Positions 25,588 to 34,465 are shown, counted from the stretch's first letter. The stretch is 49,579 nucleotides of DNA from Bacillota bacterium (GCA_022770665.1 JALEHL010000024.1:1-49579); one strand, 5' to 3'. The notes: generated by a model from the letters alone, not told the origin. Program-made: numbers and translations.

Positions 25588-26439
25588 TCACGGAAGTTTA
25601 TGCCCGCAGTATGGACAATACTGGAAGGAATCTTCTGCTGATACGCCTTCTGCAACGGAATGATCCGTCGCCGGTGTATCCGGATTCTGCCGCAGACTTT
25701 CCATCTGCTCCATGAATCCGGCAGAAAGAATACCGGTGGGGATAGCAACCATGCCCACACCGAGAAATGTCAGGAAGGTCCCGCAGATCTTTCCGGCCAG
25801 AGTGACAGGGACAATATCGCCATACCCGACGGTAAGAAGCGTATTGGCAGCCCACCAGAATCCGGAAAAGGCATTGGCAAAGGCTTCCGGCTGCGCCTCA
25901 TGTTCCAGATTGTACATCAGGAGAGATGCAGCCGTCATGAGAATTAAAACGATAAACGAAGAAGAGAGGAGCTGACCTTTCTTTTTATTCAGCACGTCGC
26001 CGATCACGTGCAGCGGATCCGCATAGTGATGGATCCGGAAGACCCGCAGGATCCGGATAATCCGGAAAAGGCGGAGGACACCGCCGCCAAGCGGAAGAAA
26101 GAACGGGATGCAGGACAGAAAATCCACCAGACCTACCCAGGAAAAGATAAAGTGAAGCCGTGCACGGCCTGCAGGCATCGTCTGACCCAGACTTGCGTAG
26201 TAATAGTCAGCGGTCCAGATCCGCAGCAGATAATCCACGGTAAAAAACAGAACCGTCAGAGTTTCTGTCACGTGCATGAAGGTACGGTAGGGCACAGAGA
26301 CCGGAAACGTTTCAAAGATGGCAAGAAACAAATTGAACAATACTGCAGCAATAAGTGCATAGTCATATGCCCGGCTTGGAATATCTGACAGATTTCCGAC
26401 CTGTATGATGGTAAAGATGCGTTTCCGTTTTTCGTTCAC
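25588..26439 (-). CDS. Voltage-gated-type potassium channel with C-terminal half zinc ribbon
   Basis: 283 residues, start GTG. An S1-S4 region precedes the pore, with an S4-like arginine ladder RLFRIIRILRVFRI near 123-136. The selectivity filter is TVGYGD (203-208), the signature of K+ channels. S6 follows, then a short linker and a final CPYCGHKLP, half of a zinc ribbon of unknown use. It lies 28 bases after the aminotransferase gene on the same strand, so the two are probably co-transcribed. The high-affinity K+ systems lie a few kilobases away. Confidence 0.88.
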   Translation of the reverse strand: MNEKRKRIFTIIQVGNLSDIPSRAYDYALIAAVLFNLFLAIFETFPVSVPYRTFMHVTETLTVLFFTVDYLLRIWTADYYYASLGQTMPAGRARLHFIFSWVGLVDFLSCIPFFLPLGGGVLRLFRIIRILRVFRIHHYADPLHVIGDVLNKKKGQLLSSSFIVLILMTAASLLMYNLEHEAQPEAFANAFSGFWWAANTLLTVGYGDIVPVTLAGKICGTFLTFLGVGMVAIPTGILSAGFMEQMESLRQNPDTPATDHSVAEGVSAEDSFQYCPYCGHKLP

Positions 26440-26467
26440 TTTTTTCTGTGTCCTTTCTTCACAAAAT

Positions 26468-27637
26468 CTATTTTCGAGGCAGAATCTTCTTCCGGAGGTC
26501 TGCCAGACGGTTTAAGGCTTCATTCAGAGTATCATCCTTTTTCGCAAAATGGAGACGGATCAGATGATTTACGTCTTCACGGAAAAAACTGGATCCAGGG
26601 ACGGCTGCCACACCTACGTCACGGGCCATGACTTCACAGAACTCCAGATCGCTTTCAAAGCCGAATTCGGCAATATCCAGAAGCACATAATATGCACCCT
26701 GCGGTGTAGTATGGGCGATATGAAGATCGTCCAGACCGTGCAGAAACAGATCACGTTTATGAGTGTATTTCTGCTGAAGCGCTTCATAATAGGTATCATC
26801 GAAATTCAGACCGACTACAGCAGCTTCCTGAAGCGGTGCAGCCGCGCCGACAGTGAGAAAGTCGTGGACTTTCTTGGCGGCCTCAATGATGTGGGGCGGT
26901 GCGATGATATATCCAAGACGCCACCCGGTGATGGAATAGGTCTTGGACAGAGAGCTGCAGGAAATGGTTCGTTCCCACATGCCCGGAAGAGAAGCAAAAT
27001 AAACATGCTCATACGGTTCATACACGATGTGCTCGTAGACCTCATCCGTAATGACGAATGTATCGTACTTTTCTGCAAAATCAGCGATGATCTGCAGTTC
27101 CCCGCGGGTAAATACCTTGCCGCATGGATTGGAAGGATTGCAGAGGATCAGGGCTTTTGGATGCTGCCGGAAAGCGGCTTCCAGCTCGTCCACGTGAAAA
27201 CTGAATTCCGGCGGGTAGAGGGGAACATAAATCGGCTCAGCACCGGAAAGGATCGTATCCGCTCCGTAATTTTCATAAAATGGAGAGAAAATGATGACTT
27301 TATCTCCCGGATTGGTTGCGGTCATCATGGCAGCCATCATGGCTTCCGTGCTGCCGCAGGTGACGACGATCTCGCGGTTGGGATCGATGGAACGCCCCAT
27401 TCGACGTGACTGCTTGGCAGCCAGCGCCTCACGGAAATTCTGCGCGCCCCATGTGATGGCATACTGGTTATAATCTTCATGTGTAACTTCTGCCAGCCGG
27501 TCGAGAATCTGCTGCGGCGGCTGGAAATCCGGAAAACCCTGTGACAGGTTGACCGCATGATATTTCAAAGCGATCCGGGTCATTCTTCGAATGACCGAAT
27601 CGGTGAAGCTGTTGGTTCTGGTTGAAAGCTGTGGCAT
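26468..27637 (-). CDS. Class I/II pyridoxal-phosphate aminotransferase
   Basis: 389 residues of the aspartate-aminotransferase fold. Motifs are VNLSQGFPDFQPP near 30, NPSNPCGKVFTRGEL near 165, TDEVYEHIVYEP near 198 and the PLP-lysine segment SLSKTYSITGWRLGY near 229-243. The C-terminal arginine region is LIRLHFAKKDDTLNEAL. The opening resembles methionine/kynurenine-type aminotransferases, but the substrate cannot be settled by eye. It has a good promoter and the ribosome-binding site AGGAGGTGG on the minus strand. The channel gene follows in the same transcript. Confidence 0.9.
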   Translation of the reverse strand: MPQLSTRTNSFTDSVIRRMTRIALKYHAVNLSQGFPDFQPPQQILDRLAEVTHEDYNQYAITWGAQNFREALAAKQSRRMGRSIDPNREIVVTCGSTEAMMAAMMTATNPGDKVIIFSPFYENYGADTILSGAEPIYVPLYPPEFSFHVDELEAAFRQHPKALILCNPSNPCGKVFTRGELQIIADFAEKYDTFVITDEVYEHIVYEPYEHVYFASLPGMWERTISCSSLSKTYSITGWRLGYIIAPPHIIEAAKKVHDFLTVGAAAPLQEAAVVGLNFDDTYYEALQQKYTHKRDLFLHGLDDLHIAHTTPQGAYYVLLDIAEFGFESDLEFCEVMARDVGVAAVPGSSFFREDVNHLIRLHFAKKDDTLNEALNRLADLRKKILPRK

Positions 27638-27699
27638 CGTACTCCACCTCCTGAAAACATTATTTCAATTTAAATCCGAATCTTTTAGATCCGAATATT

Positions 27700-27728
27700 A
27701 TTTTATCCTTTTCGGAGAATTCCGTCAA
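27700..27728 (-). promoter_or_regulatory. Sigma-A promoter of the aminotransferase-channel operon
   Basis: Minus strand -35 TTGACG (27723-27728), 17-base spacer, -10 TAAAAT (27700-27705). A direct repeat of ATCCGAAT lies just downstream, where a regulator could bind. Confidence 0.7.
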
Positions 27729-27761
27729 TGAAAAATACAGAAGCAGCACTGCATAATATGG

Positions 27762-27788
27762 AAAAAGGACTGACATCGGTCAGTCCTT
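27762..27788 (-). terminator. Terminator of the LysM gene
   Basis: Perfect stem AAGGACTGAC / GTCAGTCCTT. On the minus strand it is followed by TTTTTCC, directly after the LysM gene. Confidence 0.75.
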
Positions 27789-27800
27789 CGGGGAAATGGC

Positions 27801-28148
27801 TTATTCCGGGATGCAGAGTTTCGTACCCACAAGCAGATTGTACGGATCCATGGACGGATTCGCCCGCATCAGCGCATCCAGTTTGATCCCGTGCATTTTT
27901 GCAATTAAGTATAATGTATCACCCGGAACAACCGTATGTGTTTTGGTGCAGGATGAGGAAGGTTTCGGAAGCTGATCTTCCGTTCCGGGAATGCAGAGGC
28001 GAAGACCAATCTGCAGGTTATACGGATTGTCGATTCCGTTCACTTTCATCAGCAGACTGACCGGCAGATCGTATTTCTCTGCGATCGAATACAGGGTGTC
28101 ACCCTCGCTCACCGTGTATACGTCAATACAGAACAGGGATGTATCCAT
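27801..28148 (-). CDS. Small double-LysM protein
   Basis: 115 residues from ATG 28148, which has AAAGGTGG just upstream; longer in-frame starts lack one. Two LysM repeats make up nearly the whole protein: residues 9-53 (VYTVSEGDTLYSIAEKYDLP ... LRLCIPG) and about 70-115 (HTVVPGDTLYLIAKMHGI ... TKLCIPE), joined by a Pro/Ser linker. LysM binds N-acetylglucosamine polymers such as peptidoglycan. No signal peptide or enzyme domain is visible. That recalls spore-associated LysM proteins assembled from the mother cell, but this role is inference. It is transcribed divergently from the M50 protease. Confidence 0.85.
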   Translation of the reverse strand: MDTSLFCIDVYTVSEGDTLYSIAEKYDLPVSLLMKVNGIDNPYNLQIGLRLCIPGTEDQLPKPSSSCTKTHTVVPGDTLYLIAKMHGIKLDALMRANPSMDPYNLLVGTKLCIPE

Positions 28149-28221
28149 AAAAAACCACCTTTCATGCCCGAGAATCTGCCACATAGGACAAATTGTCAGA
28201 CGTATTTTATTATATTTATAT

Positions 28222-28249
28222 TTCACAACACCCAAAAATGTGATAAAAT
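28222..28249 (+). promoter_or_regulatory. Probable sigma-A promoter of the M50 protease gene
   Basis: -35 TTCACA (28222-28227), 16-base spacer, -10 TAAAAT (28244-28249) with an extended TG one base upstream. About 38 bases before the ATG. Confidence 0.5.
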
Positions 28250-28287
28250 ATTCAGAAAACAAAAATAGAGAGGGGTATACTGAAAAA

Positions 28288-29010
28288 ATGAACAACCGTT
28301 TTCAGAATCTGTTTCGAAATGTGAACCCTGCCATTCTGATTATTCTAGTCGTAATGGTCGTAAACCGGCTGCTTCACTCCGGTCAGAGCCTGTCCGGCTG
28401 GGTTTACGATACACTGGTCAGCCTGCCGGGTATTCTCATCGCGCTGACATTCCATGAGGCTGCTCATGGCTATGTCTCTTACTGGCTGGGAGATCCGACG
28501 CCAAAACTGCAGGGAAGACTCTCCCTGAACCCGGCACATCATCTGGACCCGGTAGGCTTTATCGCTCTGCTGGTTGCAGGATTCGGATGGGGCGAGCCTG
28601 TTCAGATCAACCCGAATTATTACAAGCACAGAAGAAGAGATGAGTTTCTTGTCTCCATTGCCGGGGTTGCTATGAATTTCCTTCTGGCGCTGATCACATC
28701 TTTTGTGGTCAAAGGCATATTCTACGGAGCCTCCGGACTTCTTTCTACAGGAATCGGTCCGGTGCTGATGGATATTCTGATCTATGTGTTTGCCATCAAT
28801 ATTGTGCTGATGGTATTTAATCTGCTTCCGGTGCCTCCGCTGGACGGATTCGGGATTCTGACACAGATTTTCAATCTTCAGAAATATGACTGGTACTGGA
28901 AAGTATATAACAGTGGATTTGCGATCCTTATGCTTCTGATTATTTTTAATATCACGGATAAAATCATCGGGCCGGTAAGCAGCTTTTTCTACAATCTGCT
29001 TCTTTTCTGA
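28288..29010 (+). CDS. Site-2 protease family (M50) membrane metalloprotease
   Basis: 240 residues from ATG 28288, preceded by GAGAGGGG; in-frame starts further upstream overlap the LysM promoter region and are rejected. The zinc site HEAAH lies at 56-60. The third ligand is expected in LPVPPLDGFGIL near 190. Four to six hydrophobic segments surround these motifs. It lacks the PDZ domain of RseP and the CBS domain of SpoIVFB-type proteases, so it belongs to the short M50 branch common in Firmicutes. Its substrate is unknown. Confidence 0.9.
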   Translation: MNNRFQNLFRNVNPAILIILVVMVVNRLLHSGQSLSGWVYDTLVSLPGILIALTFHEAAHGYVSYWLGDPTPKLQGRLSLNPAHHLDPVGFIALLVAGFGWGEPVQINPNYYKHRRRDEFLVSIAGVAMNFLLALITSFVVKGIFYGASGLLSTGIGPVLMDILIYVFAINIVLMVFNLLPVPPLDGFGILTQIFNLQKYDWYWKVYNSGFAILMLLIIFNITDKIIGPVSSFFYNLLLF

Positions 29011-29029
29011 CTGAAAGCGGGGGTGAAAG

Positions 29030-29752
29030 ATGAATCAGGCGGAACGGGAGATACGCCGAAGACTGACAGCGCTGCAGGACCTGTCATATAAAGAGTTTCA
29101 GTGCAGGCTTATGCCGAACGTGGATCCGCAGAAAGTGATTGGAGTCCGTATGCCTCAGCTTCGCAGGCTGGCAAAAGAAATCATGCAGAACGATCCGGAT
29201 CTGGCGGAGGACTTTCTTTCTGACCTGCCGCATCCGTATTATGATGAAGATAATATGCACGGGGTGATCCTTTGCGGGAGAAATGATTTTGCGCAGTGCA
29301 TTGCAGAAATCGAACGCTTTCTTCCATACATCGACAACTGGGCGACCTGTGACATGATAAAGCCGAAGACTTTTGAGAAACATCGTGATCAGCTGCTGCC
29401 GCATATTGAATTGTGGATTGCATCCGATCATACCTATACGATCCGGTTCGGAATAAAAATGCTGATGGACTATTATCTGAAGGAGAATTTCGAAATCTGC
29501 TATGCTGATATGGTTGCTGGAGTGCGGTCTGAAGCATATTATGTCAATATGATGATTGCCTGGTATTTCGCCACGGCACTGGCATATCAGTATGAAGCGG
29601 TTCTTCCTTATATAGAAGAACCGCGGCTGGATCCGTGGACACAGAATAAAGCTATTCAGAAAGCCATTGAGAGCTGCCGTATCACACCGGCTCAGAAAGC
29701 ATATCTCAAAACGCTGAAACGAGAAAAAGAAGGAAAAGCGAAGTGTTTTTAG
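29030..29752 (+). CDS. AlkD-like DNA alkylation repair protein
   Basis: 240 residues with the all-helical HEAT-repeat pattern of AlkC/AlkD glycosylases. Recognisable segments are KVIGVRMPQLRRLAKEI near 33, YDEDNMHGVIL near 69, and IDNWATCDM near 103, where a Trp/Asp patch contributes to the base-excision site. Family members remove alkylated purines without base flipping. In this short subgroup activity on DNA is not always proven. The gene starts 19 bases after the M50 protease, so the two share a transcript. Confidence 0.85.
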   Translation: MNQAEREIRRRLTALQDLSYKEFQCRLMPNVDPQKVIGVRMPQLRRLAKEIMQNDPDLAEDFLSDLPHPYYDEDNMHGVILCGRNDFAQCIAEIERFLPYIDNWATCDMIKPKTFEKHRDQLLPHIELWIASDHTYTIRFGIKMLMDYYLKENFEICYADMVAGVRSEAYYVNMMIAWYFATALAYQYEAVLPYIEEPRLDPWTQNKAIQKAIESCRITPAQKAYLKTLKREKEGKAKCF

Positions 29753-29820
29753 AAAAAAACAGGAACTCCTCTTGATTTTTCTGCCCGATGGGTCTATAAT
29801 ATTTAATGTTCGCTGGACAT

Positions 29821-29896
29821 GGTCTGTTAGCTCAGCTGGGAGAGCGTCTGGGTCACAACCAGAATGTCAGCGGTTCGAGCCCGTTACAGACCACCA
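29821..29896 (+). tRNA. tRNA-Val (anticodon CAC)
   Basis: 76 bases with an encoded CCA end. Acceptor arms GGTCTGT / ACAGACC, D-arm GCTC...GAGC, anticodon stem TCTGG / CCAGA enclosing loop GTCACAA (anticodon CAC), T-arm AGCGG / CCGTT with TTCGAGC loop. It decodes GUG. Confidence 0.93.
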
Positions 29897-29904
29897 TAAG
29901 CGTG

Positions 29905-29947
29905 AAAACAGATGATTTGCAGAAATTGCAGGTCATCTGTTTTTTTA
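29905..29947 (+). terminator. Terminator after tRNA-Val
   Basis: Stem AACAGATGA / TCATCTGT with an inner TTGCA...TGCAA-like fold, followed by seven T. It lies 8 bases after the tRNA. Confidence 0.75.
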
Positions 29948-30075
29948 TTCTCTTCTTTAATTTTACTAAATCTTTATTCCTGGCGGAAACTCTTTTTCCC
30001 ATATTTATGCATGATGCAGTATCCTTTTCGGTAGAAAAAAACGAAAAACCGCAGGAGGAAAGGAAGTCAGAACAG

Positions 30076-30264
30076 ATGATCCATGTGCTGAATACAATTC
30101 GGAAAACAGAGCGAAAGATAGACAGCTGTGCGGAACAGTTTGTATGGAGACATCCGGCAATCGGGATTCTGCTGATATTTATCGGCACTCCACTTTTCGC
30201 ACTGCTCTGTGTCTGTCTTGGCACAATACTTCTCACTTTTCCGATTGCGTTGCTTTTCGGATAA
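30076..30264 (+). CDS. 62-residue membrane protein at the head of the kdp locus
   Basis: A short reading frame with an N-terminal amphipathic, charged stretch (IRKTERKIDSCAEQF). Two hydrophobic segments follow (HPAIGILLIFIGTPLFALL and VCLGTILLTFPIALLF). AGGAGG lies about 17 bases before the ATG, a little far. Longer frames would run back through the tRNA terminator and are not credible. It lies 29 bases before kdpF on the same strand. Its position suggests a link to K+ transport, but I recognise no family, so a function cannot be named. Confidence 0.55.
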   Translation: MIHVLNTIRKTERKIDSCAEQFVWRHPAIGILLIFIGTPLFALLCVCLGTILLTFPIALLFG

Positions 30265-30293
30265 CTGCTGAATATGGAAGGAGTCGGAACAGG

Positions 30294-30386
30294 ATGAAAG
30301 GAATGATACTGATTCTTGGTCTGTGTGCTGCGGCAATGCTGCTGTGGTATTTTTACATCTTGATGAAAGGAGATGACAAGGCATGA
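30294..30386 (+). CDS. kdpF: KdpF-like small membrane subunit
   Basis: 30 residues, one membrane helix (ILILGLCAAAMLLWYFYILM), matching the size and position of KdpF. This peptide sits between KdpA and KdpB and stabilises the pump. An AAGGAG lies 10 bases before the ATG. Its stop overlaps the kdpA ATG (ATGA). The assignment rests on size, a single helix and location rather than on clear sequence identity. Confidence 0.72.
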   Translation: MKGMILILGLCAAAMLLWYFYILMKGDDKA

Positions 30387-32197
30387 TAAGCGTAATGAAA
30401 TATGTTCTGTATCTCGCGGTACTGATCGTTCTGGCGATCCCGCTGGGAAACTATATAAAAAAAGTAATGGAAGGAGAAAAGACTTTTCTCAGCCTGATTC
30501 TGCGACCATGTGAACTTGCAGTGTATAAAGTGCTGCACATCCGGGAAGACGAGCAGATGAATGCAAAAAGGTATATCCTGTGTGTACTTGCTTTTTCTGC
30601 AGCTGGTTTTGTATTCCTTTTTCTGCTACAGCTTCTGCAGGGATTTCTTCCGGGTAATCCGCAGGGACTTCCTGGCGTAAAATGGGACCTTGCCTTTAAC
30701 ACGACGGCAAGCTTTGTAACGAACACAAACTGGCAGGCGTATTCCGGGGAATCCACCTTGAGCTATCTGACACAGGCTCTTGGGCTGACCGTGCAGAACT
30801 TCGTTTCGGCTGCAGCTGGTATAGCCGTTTTGTTTGCCATGATTCGGGGATTCATGAAGGTGAAAGAAGAGGGACTGGGCAGTTTCTGGGTGGATATGAC
30901 AAGAATCATCATCCACATTCTCCTTCCGCTGAATCTGGTAATCTCGCTGCTGCTGGCTGGCGGCGGCGTGATTCAGAATCTGAAAGGAGCCGATGCGGTC
31001 AGTCTTCTGGAGCCGATTGCGGTCAGTGAGGACGGAGAGATCATCGAAAATGCAGAGATTGATCCAGATGCAGGTACTGTTACTGCAGAAGGAAAGGTGG
31101 TCGAGAATGCGAAGATTATTACGGAAGAATTCGTTCCGATGGGACCGGCTGCAAGCCAGGTTGCGATTAAACAGAGCGGGACCAATGGCGGCGGATTTAT
31201 GGGAGTGAATTCTGCACATCCTCTGGAAAATCCGAATGCATTTACCAATCTGGTTGAGATGATTTCCATTCTGCTGATTCCGGCAGCTCTCTGCTTTACA
31301 TTTGGATCCGCTTTAAAGAATAAAAAGCAGGGCGTGGCTGTTTTCATGGCGATGTTCATATGCCTGTGTGTCAGCCTGGCAGTTGTCAGTGTCTGCGAAC
31401 AGAACGGAACGCCGCAGCTGGCGCAGGATGGAGCGGTCAATCTGTCAGCAGTCGATCAGTCCGGAGGCAATATGGAGGGAAAAGAAACCAGATTCGGGAT
31501 CGCTGCATCGTCCACATGGGCGGTATTTACAACCTGTGCGTCCAACGGTTCCGTGAACTCCATGCATGACAGCTATACGCCGCTTGGCGGCATGATTCTG
31601 ATGCTTCTGATGCAGCTGGGAGAAGTGATTTTCGGAGGAACCGGATGCGGACTGTATGGCATGCTTGCTTTTGCAATTCTGACGGTATTCATTGCCGGTC
31701 TGATGGTTGGCAGAACACCGGAATTCCTGGGCAAAAAAATCGAACCGTTTGAAATGAAGTGGGCTGTTCTGGTATGTCTGGCCACACCGATTGTAATTCT
31801 GATCGGCAGCGGAATTGCTGCGGTGGTCCCTTCCGTTGCAGACAGTCTGAATAATTCCGGTGCGCATGGATTTTCAGAAATGCTTTACGCATACAGCTCC
31901 GGAGGCGGTAATAACGGATCTGCATTTGCCGGATTCAATGCAAACACGATGTTCCTGAATGTGACTATCGGTATTGTCATGCTGATTGCACGATTCCTTC
32001 CGATTATCGGAACACTTGAGATTGCGGGAAGCCTTGCGAATAAGAAAAAAATCGCAGTCACGGCAGGAACGTTTTCCTCTACAAATGCAATGTTTGTATT
32101 TCTGCTGATCTTTATCGTGCTTCTGGTCGGCGCACTCAGCTTTTTCCCGGCCCTTGCGCTGGGTCCGATTGCGGAGTTCTTCGGCAGCATGGCATAA
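30383..32197 (+). CDS. kdpA: Potassium-transporting ATPase subunit A
   Basis: 604 residues, the channel-like K+-selective subunit of the KdpFABC pump. Selectivity-filter regions are visible, for example TNTNWQAYSGE near 110-121, KQSGTNGGGFMGVNSAHPLENP near 262-283, TCASNGSVNSMH near 385 and YAYSSGGGNNGSAF near 500. About 45 residues of acidic extra sequence lie near 215-255, so it is longer than the Escherichia coli protein (557). The gene itself looks intact, unlike its partner kdpB. Confidence 0.95.
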   Translation: MISVMKYVLYLAVLIVLAIPLGNYIKKVMEGEKTFLSLILRPCELAVYKVLHIREDEQMNAKRYILCVLAFSAAGFVFLFLLQLLQGFLPGNPQGLPGVKWDLAFNTTASFVTNTNWQAYSGESTLSYLTQALGLTVQNFVSAAAGIAVLFAMIRGFMKVKEEGLGSFWVDMTRIIIHILLPLNLVISLLLAGGGVIQNLKGADAVSLLEPIAVSEDGEIIENAEIDPDAGTVTAEGKVVENAKIITEEFVPMGPAASQVAIKQSGTNGGGFMGVNSAHPLENPNAFTNLVEMISILLIPAALCFTFGSALKNKKQGVAVFMAMFICLCVSLAVVSVCEQNGTPQLAQDGAVNLSAVDQSGGNMEGKETRFGIAASSTWAVFTTCASNGSVNSMHDSYTPLGGMILMLLMQLGEVIFGGTGCGLYGMLAFAILTVFIAGLMVGRTPEFLGKKIEPFEMKWAVLVCLATPIVILIGSGIAAVVPSVADSLNNSGAHGFSEMLYAYSSGGGNNGSAFAGFNANTMFLNVTIGIVMLIARFLPIIGTLEIAGSLANKKKIAVTAGTFSSTNAMFVFLLIFIVLLVGALSFFPALALGPIAEFFGSMA

Positions 32198-32223
32198 AGG
32201 GAGGGTATGATGAATGAGCGTAA

Positions 32224-33849
32224 ATGAAAAAGAAAAGAAAAGACAGAGGATTTGCCGACAGAAAAATGATCCTGCGGGCAATGAAAGAATCGATGATAAA
32301 AATGAATCCCAGAACGCAGATGAAAAATCCGGTCATGTTTCTGGTTTATGTTTCTGCCATACTGACCACATCCCTGTGGATTGTATCACTGTTTGGCATT
32401 CAGGATGCGCCTGGCAGATATACGCTGGCAATTGCAGTGATACTCTGGTTTACTTGCCTGTTTGCAAACTTTGCGGAGGCTATTGCGGAAGGAAGGGGAA
32501 AAGCACAGGCAGATGCGCTACGGGCATCCAGGAAAGACGTCGATGCGCGCCGGATTCCATCCGCAGCAGAAAAGGACAAGATTGAAACGGTGCCATCAGC
32601 TTCACTGAAAAAGGGAAACATTGTCATAGTAAAATCCGGCGAACAGATTCCGGCAGATGGCGAAATCATAGAGGGCGCTGCTTCTGTCGATGAAAGTGCG
32701 ATTACCGGTGAGTCAGCACCGGTAATCCGCGAAGCCGGCGGAGACCGGAGTGCAGTAACAGGAGGGACAACAGTCCTCTCAGACTGGATTATTGTACGTG
32801 TAACCAGTGAGCAGGGCAACAGCTTTATGGATAAGATGATCGCCATGGTCGAGGGCGCATCCAGAAAAAAGACACCCAATGAGATTGCATTGCAGATTTT
32901 TCTTATCGCGCTTTCTATAATATTTATTCTGGTTACCGTTTCCCTTTATACGTATTCCATTTTTTCTGCAAAACAGGCTGGAATCGAAAATCCGACTTCT
33001 GTAACAACGCTGGTTGCTCTTCTGGTCTGTCTCGCACCGACGACCATTGGAGCATTGCTTTCTGCTATTGGAATTGCCGGCATGTCCCGTCTGAATCAGG
33101 CGAATGTGCTGGCCATGAGCGGCAGAGCGATCGAAGCTGCAGGAGATGTAGATGTGCTGCTTCTGGATAAGACTGGAACGATTACTCTCGGAAACCGGCA
33201 GGCATCTGAATTGATACCGGTTGATGGAACTGAGATATCGGAACTGGCCGATGCAGCACAGCTTTCTTCACTGGCGGAAGCGACACCGGAGGGAAAGCTG
33301 ACGATGATTCGGGATTTCCAGTCCAAAGGACATCTGATTGCCATGACCGGAGACGGAACAAATGATGCGCCAGCACTGGCGCAGGCCGATGTGGCAGTTG
33401 CCATGAACAGTGGAACGCAAGCTGCAAAAGAAGCAGGAAACATGGTTGACCTTGATTCTTCTCCAACGAAGCTGATTCAGATTGTGCAGATCGGAAAACA
33501 GCTACTGATGACGCGGGGCAGCCTGACAACATTTTCTATCGCGAATGATGTGGCAAAATATTTCGCCATTATTCCGGCACTGTTTATGGGCTTATATCCA
33601 GGGCTCTCTGCACTGAATATCATGAATCTGGCTTCACCGATGAGTGCTGTTCTTTCTGCAATCATCTATAATGCGCTGATCATCGTTGCACTGATCCCGC
33701 TTGCCCTGAAAGGTGTAAAATATCGTGAGGTTTCTGCAGGAAAACTTCTGTCACGAAATCTTTTGGTCTATGGCCTTGGAGGACTGGCGGCACCATTCAT
33801 TTTTATCAAGCTGATTGACCTGCTTCTTGCTGCGACAGGTCTGGTATAA
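32224..33849 (+). pseudogene. kdpB: KdpB P-type ATPase lacking its nucleotide-binding domain
   Basis: 541 residues against about 690 for the family. Membrane helices, the A-domain TGES (161-164), phosphorylation motif DKTGT (315-319), TGDGTND (375-381) and the C-terminal helices are all present and well conserved. Between DKTGT and TGDGTND only about 60 residues remain instead of about 210. The whole ATP-binding N domain and part of the P domain (including the TGDN segment) are missing. The join lies in [13 protein letters not shown] (347-359), where two similar KdpB segments (SLADETPEG... and FLAEATPEA...) normally stand about 140 residues apart. The frame stays open, so a protein could be made, but it should not bind ATP. 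The start is also doubtful: the best-placed ATG (32214) is in another frame. Confidence 0.88.
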
Positions 33850-33862
33850 AGGGGGGATTATA

Positions 33863-34465
33863 ATGAAAGAACTAAAGTCTGTTCTGCCGAAAGCAGCGGC
33901 ATTGTTCCTGATTTTAACGGTCATCTGCGGCATTCTGTATACCGGCGTGGTTACAGGGATTGCGCAGCTGATTTTTCCGGATCAGGCAAACGGCAGCATA
34001 ATTGAGGTGAATGGTAAGAAGTATGGATGTGCGCTCCTGGGACAGCAATTCACGGATGATGCTCATATGTGGGGCAGGATCATGAACCTGGATGCTTCTA
34101 CATTCCAGGATAAAGAGGGAAATCCGATGATGTATGCGTCCCCGTCCAACCTGTCTCCTGCCAGTGAAGAATACGCTGCGCTGGTGAAGGAAAGGGTCAG
34201 AAGATTGAAAGCGGCAAATCCGGACGCAGACGAAGAGGCGATTCCCGTTGATCTGGTGACCTGTTCCGGAAGCGGGCTGGATCCACACATCTCTCCAGCA
34301 GCTGCGCAGTATCAGATTCCGCGGATTGCAAAGGCGGGAGGAAAAACGGAAGAGGAGGTACAGAACATAGTAGATGCTTGTACAGAGGGAAAATTCCTGG
34401 GCCTGTTCGGAGAGAAAACCGTTAACGTGCTGAAAGTGAATCTGATGCTGGACGGTATTATATAA
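33863..34465 (+). CDS. kdpC: Potassium-transporting ATPase subunit C
   Basis: 200 residues from ATG 33863, preceded by AAAGGGGGG. One N-terminal membrane helix (AAALFLILTVICGILYTGVV) and an outside soluble domain with the family pattern CSGSGLDPHISPAAA near 130-145 and a short QIPRIAKA. KdpC assists K+ and ATP handling in KdpFABC. It looks intact and keeps the usual order after kdpB, so the lesion is confined to kdpB. Confidence 0.94.
   Translation: MKELKSVLPKAAALFLILTVICGILYTGVVTGIAQLIFPDQANGSIIEVNGKKYGCALLGQQFTDDAHMWGRIMNLDASTFQDKEGNPMMYASPSNLSPASEEYAALVKERVRRLKAANPDADEEAIPVDLVTCSGSGLDPHISPAAAQYQIPRIAKAGGKTEEEVQNIVDACTEGKFLGLFGEKTVNVLKVNLMLDGII

Noticed and set aside
27991..28287. N-terminal extension of the M50 protease
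   Set aside because: It lies opposite the LysM gene and across the promoter; ATG 28288 has a good ribosome-binding site.
29806..30075. Upstream extension of the 62-residue protein frame
   Set aside because: It would run through tRNA-Val and its terminator; only the part from 30076 is plausible.
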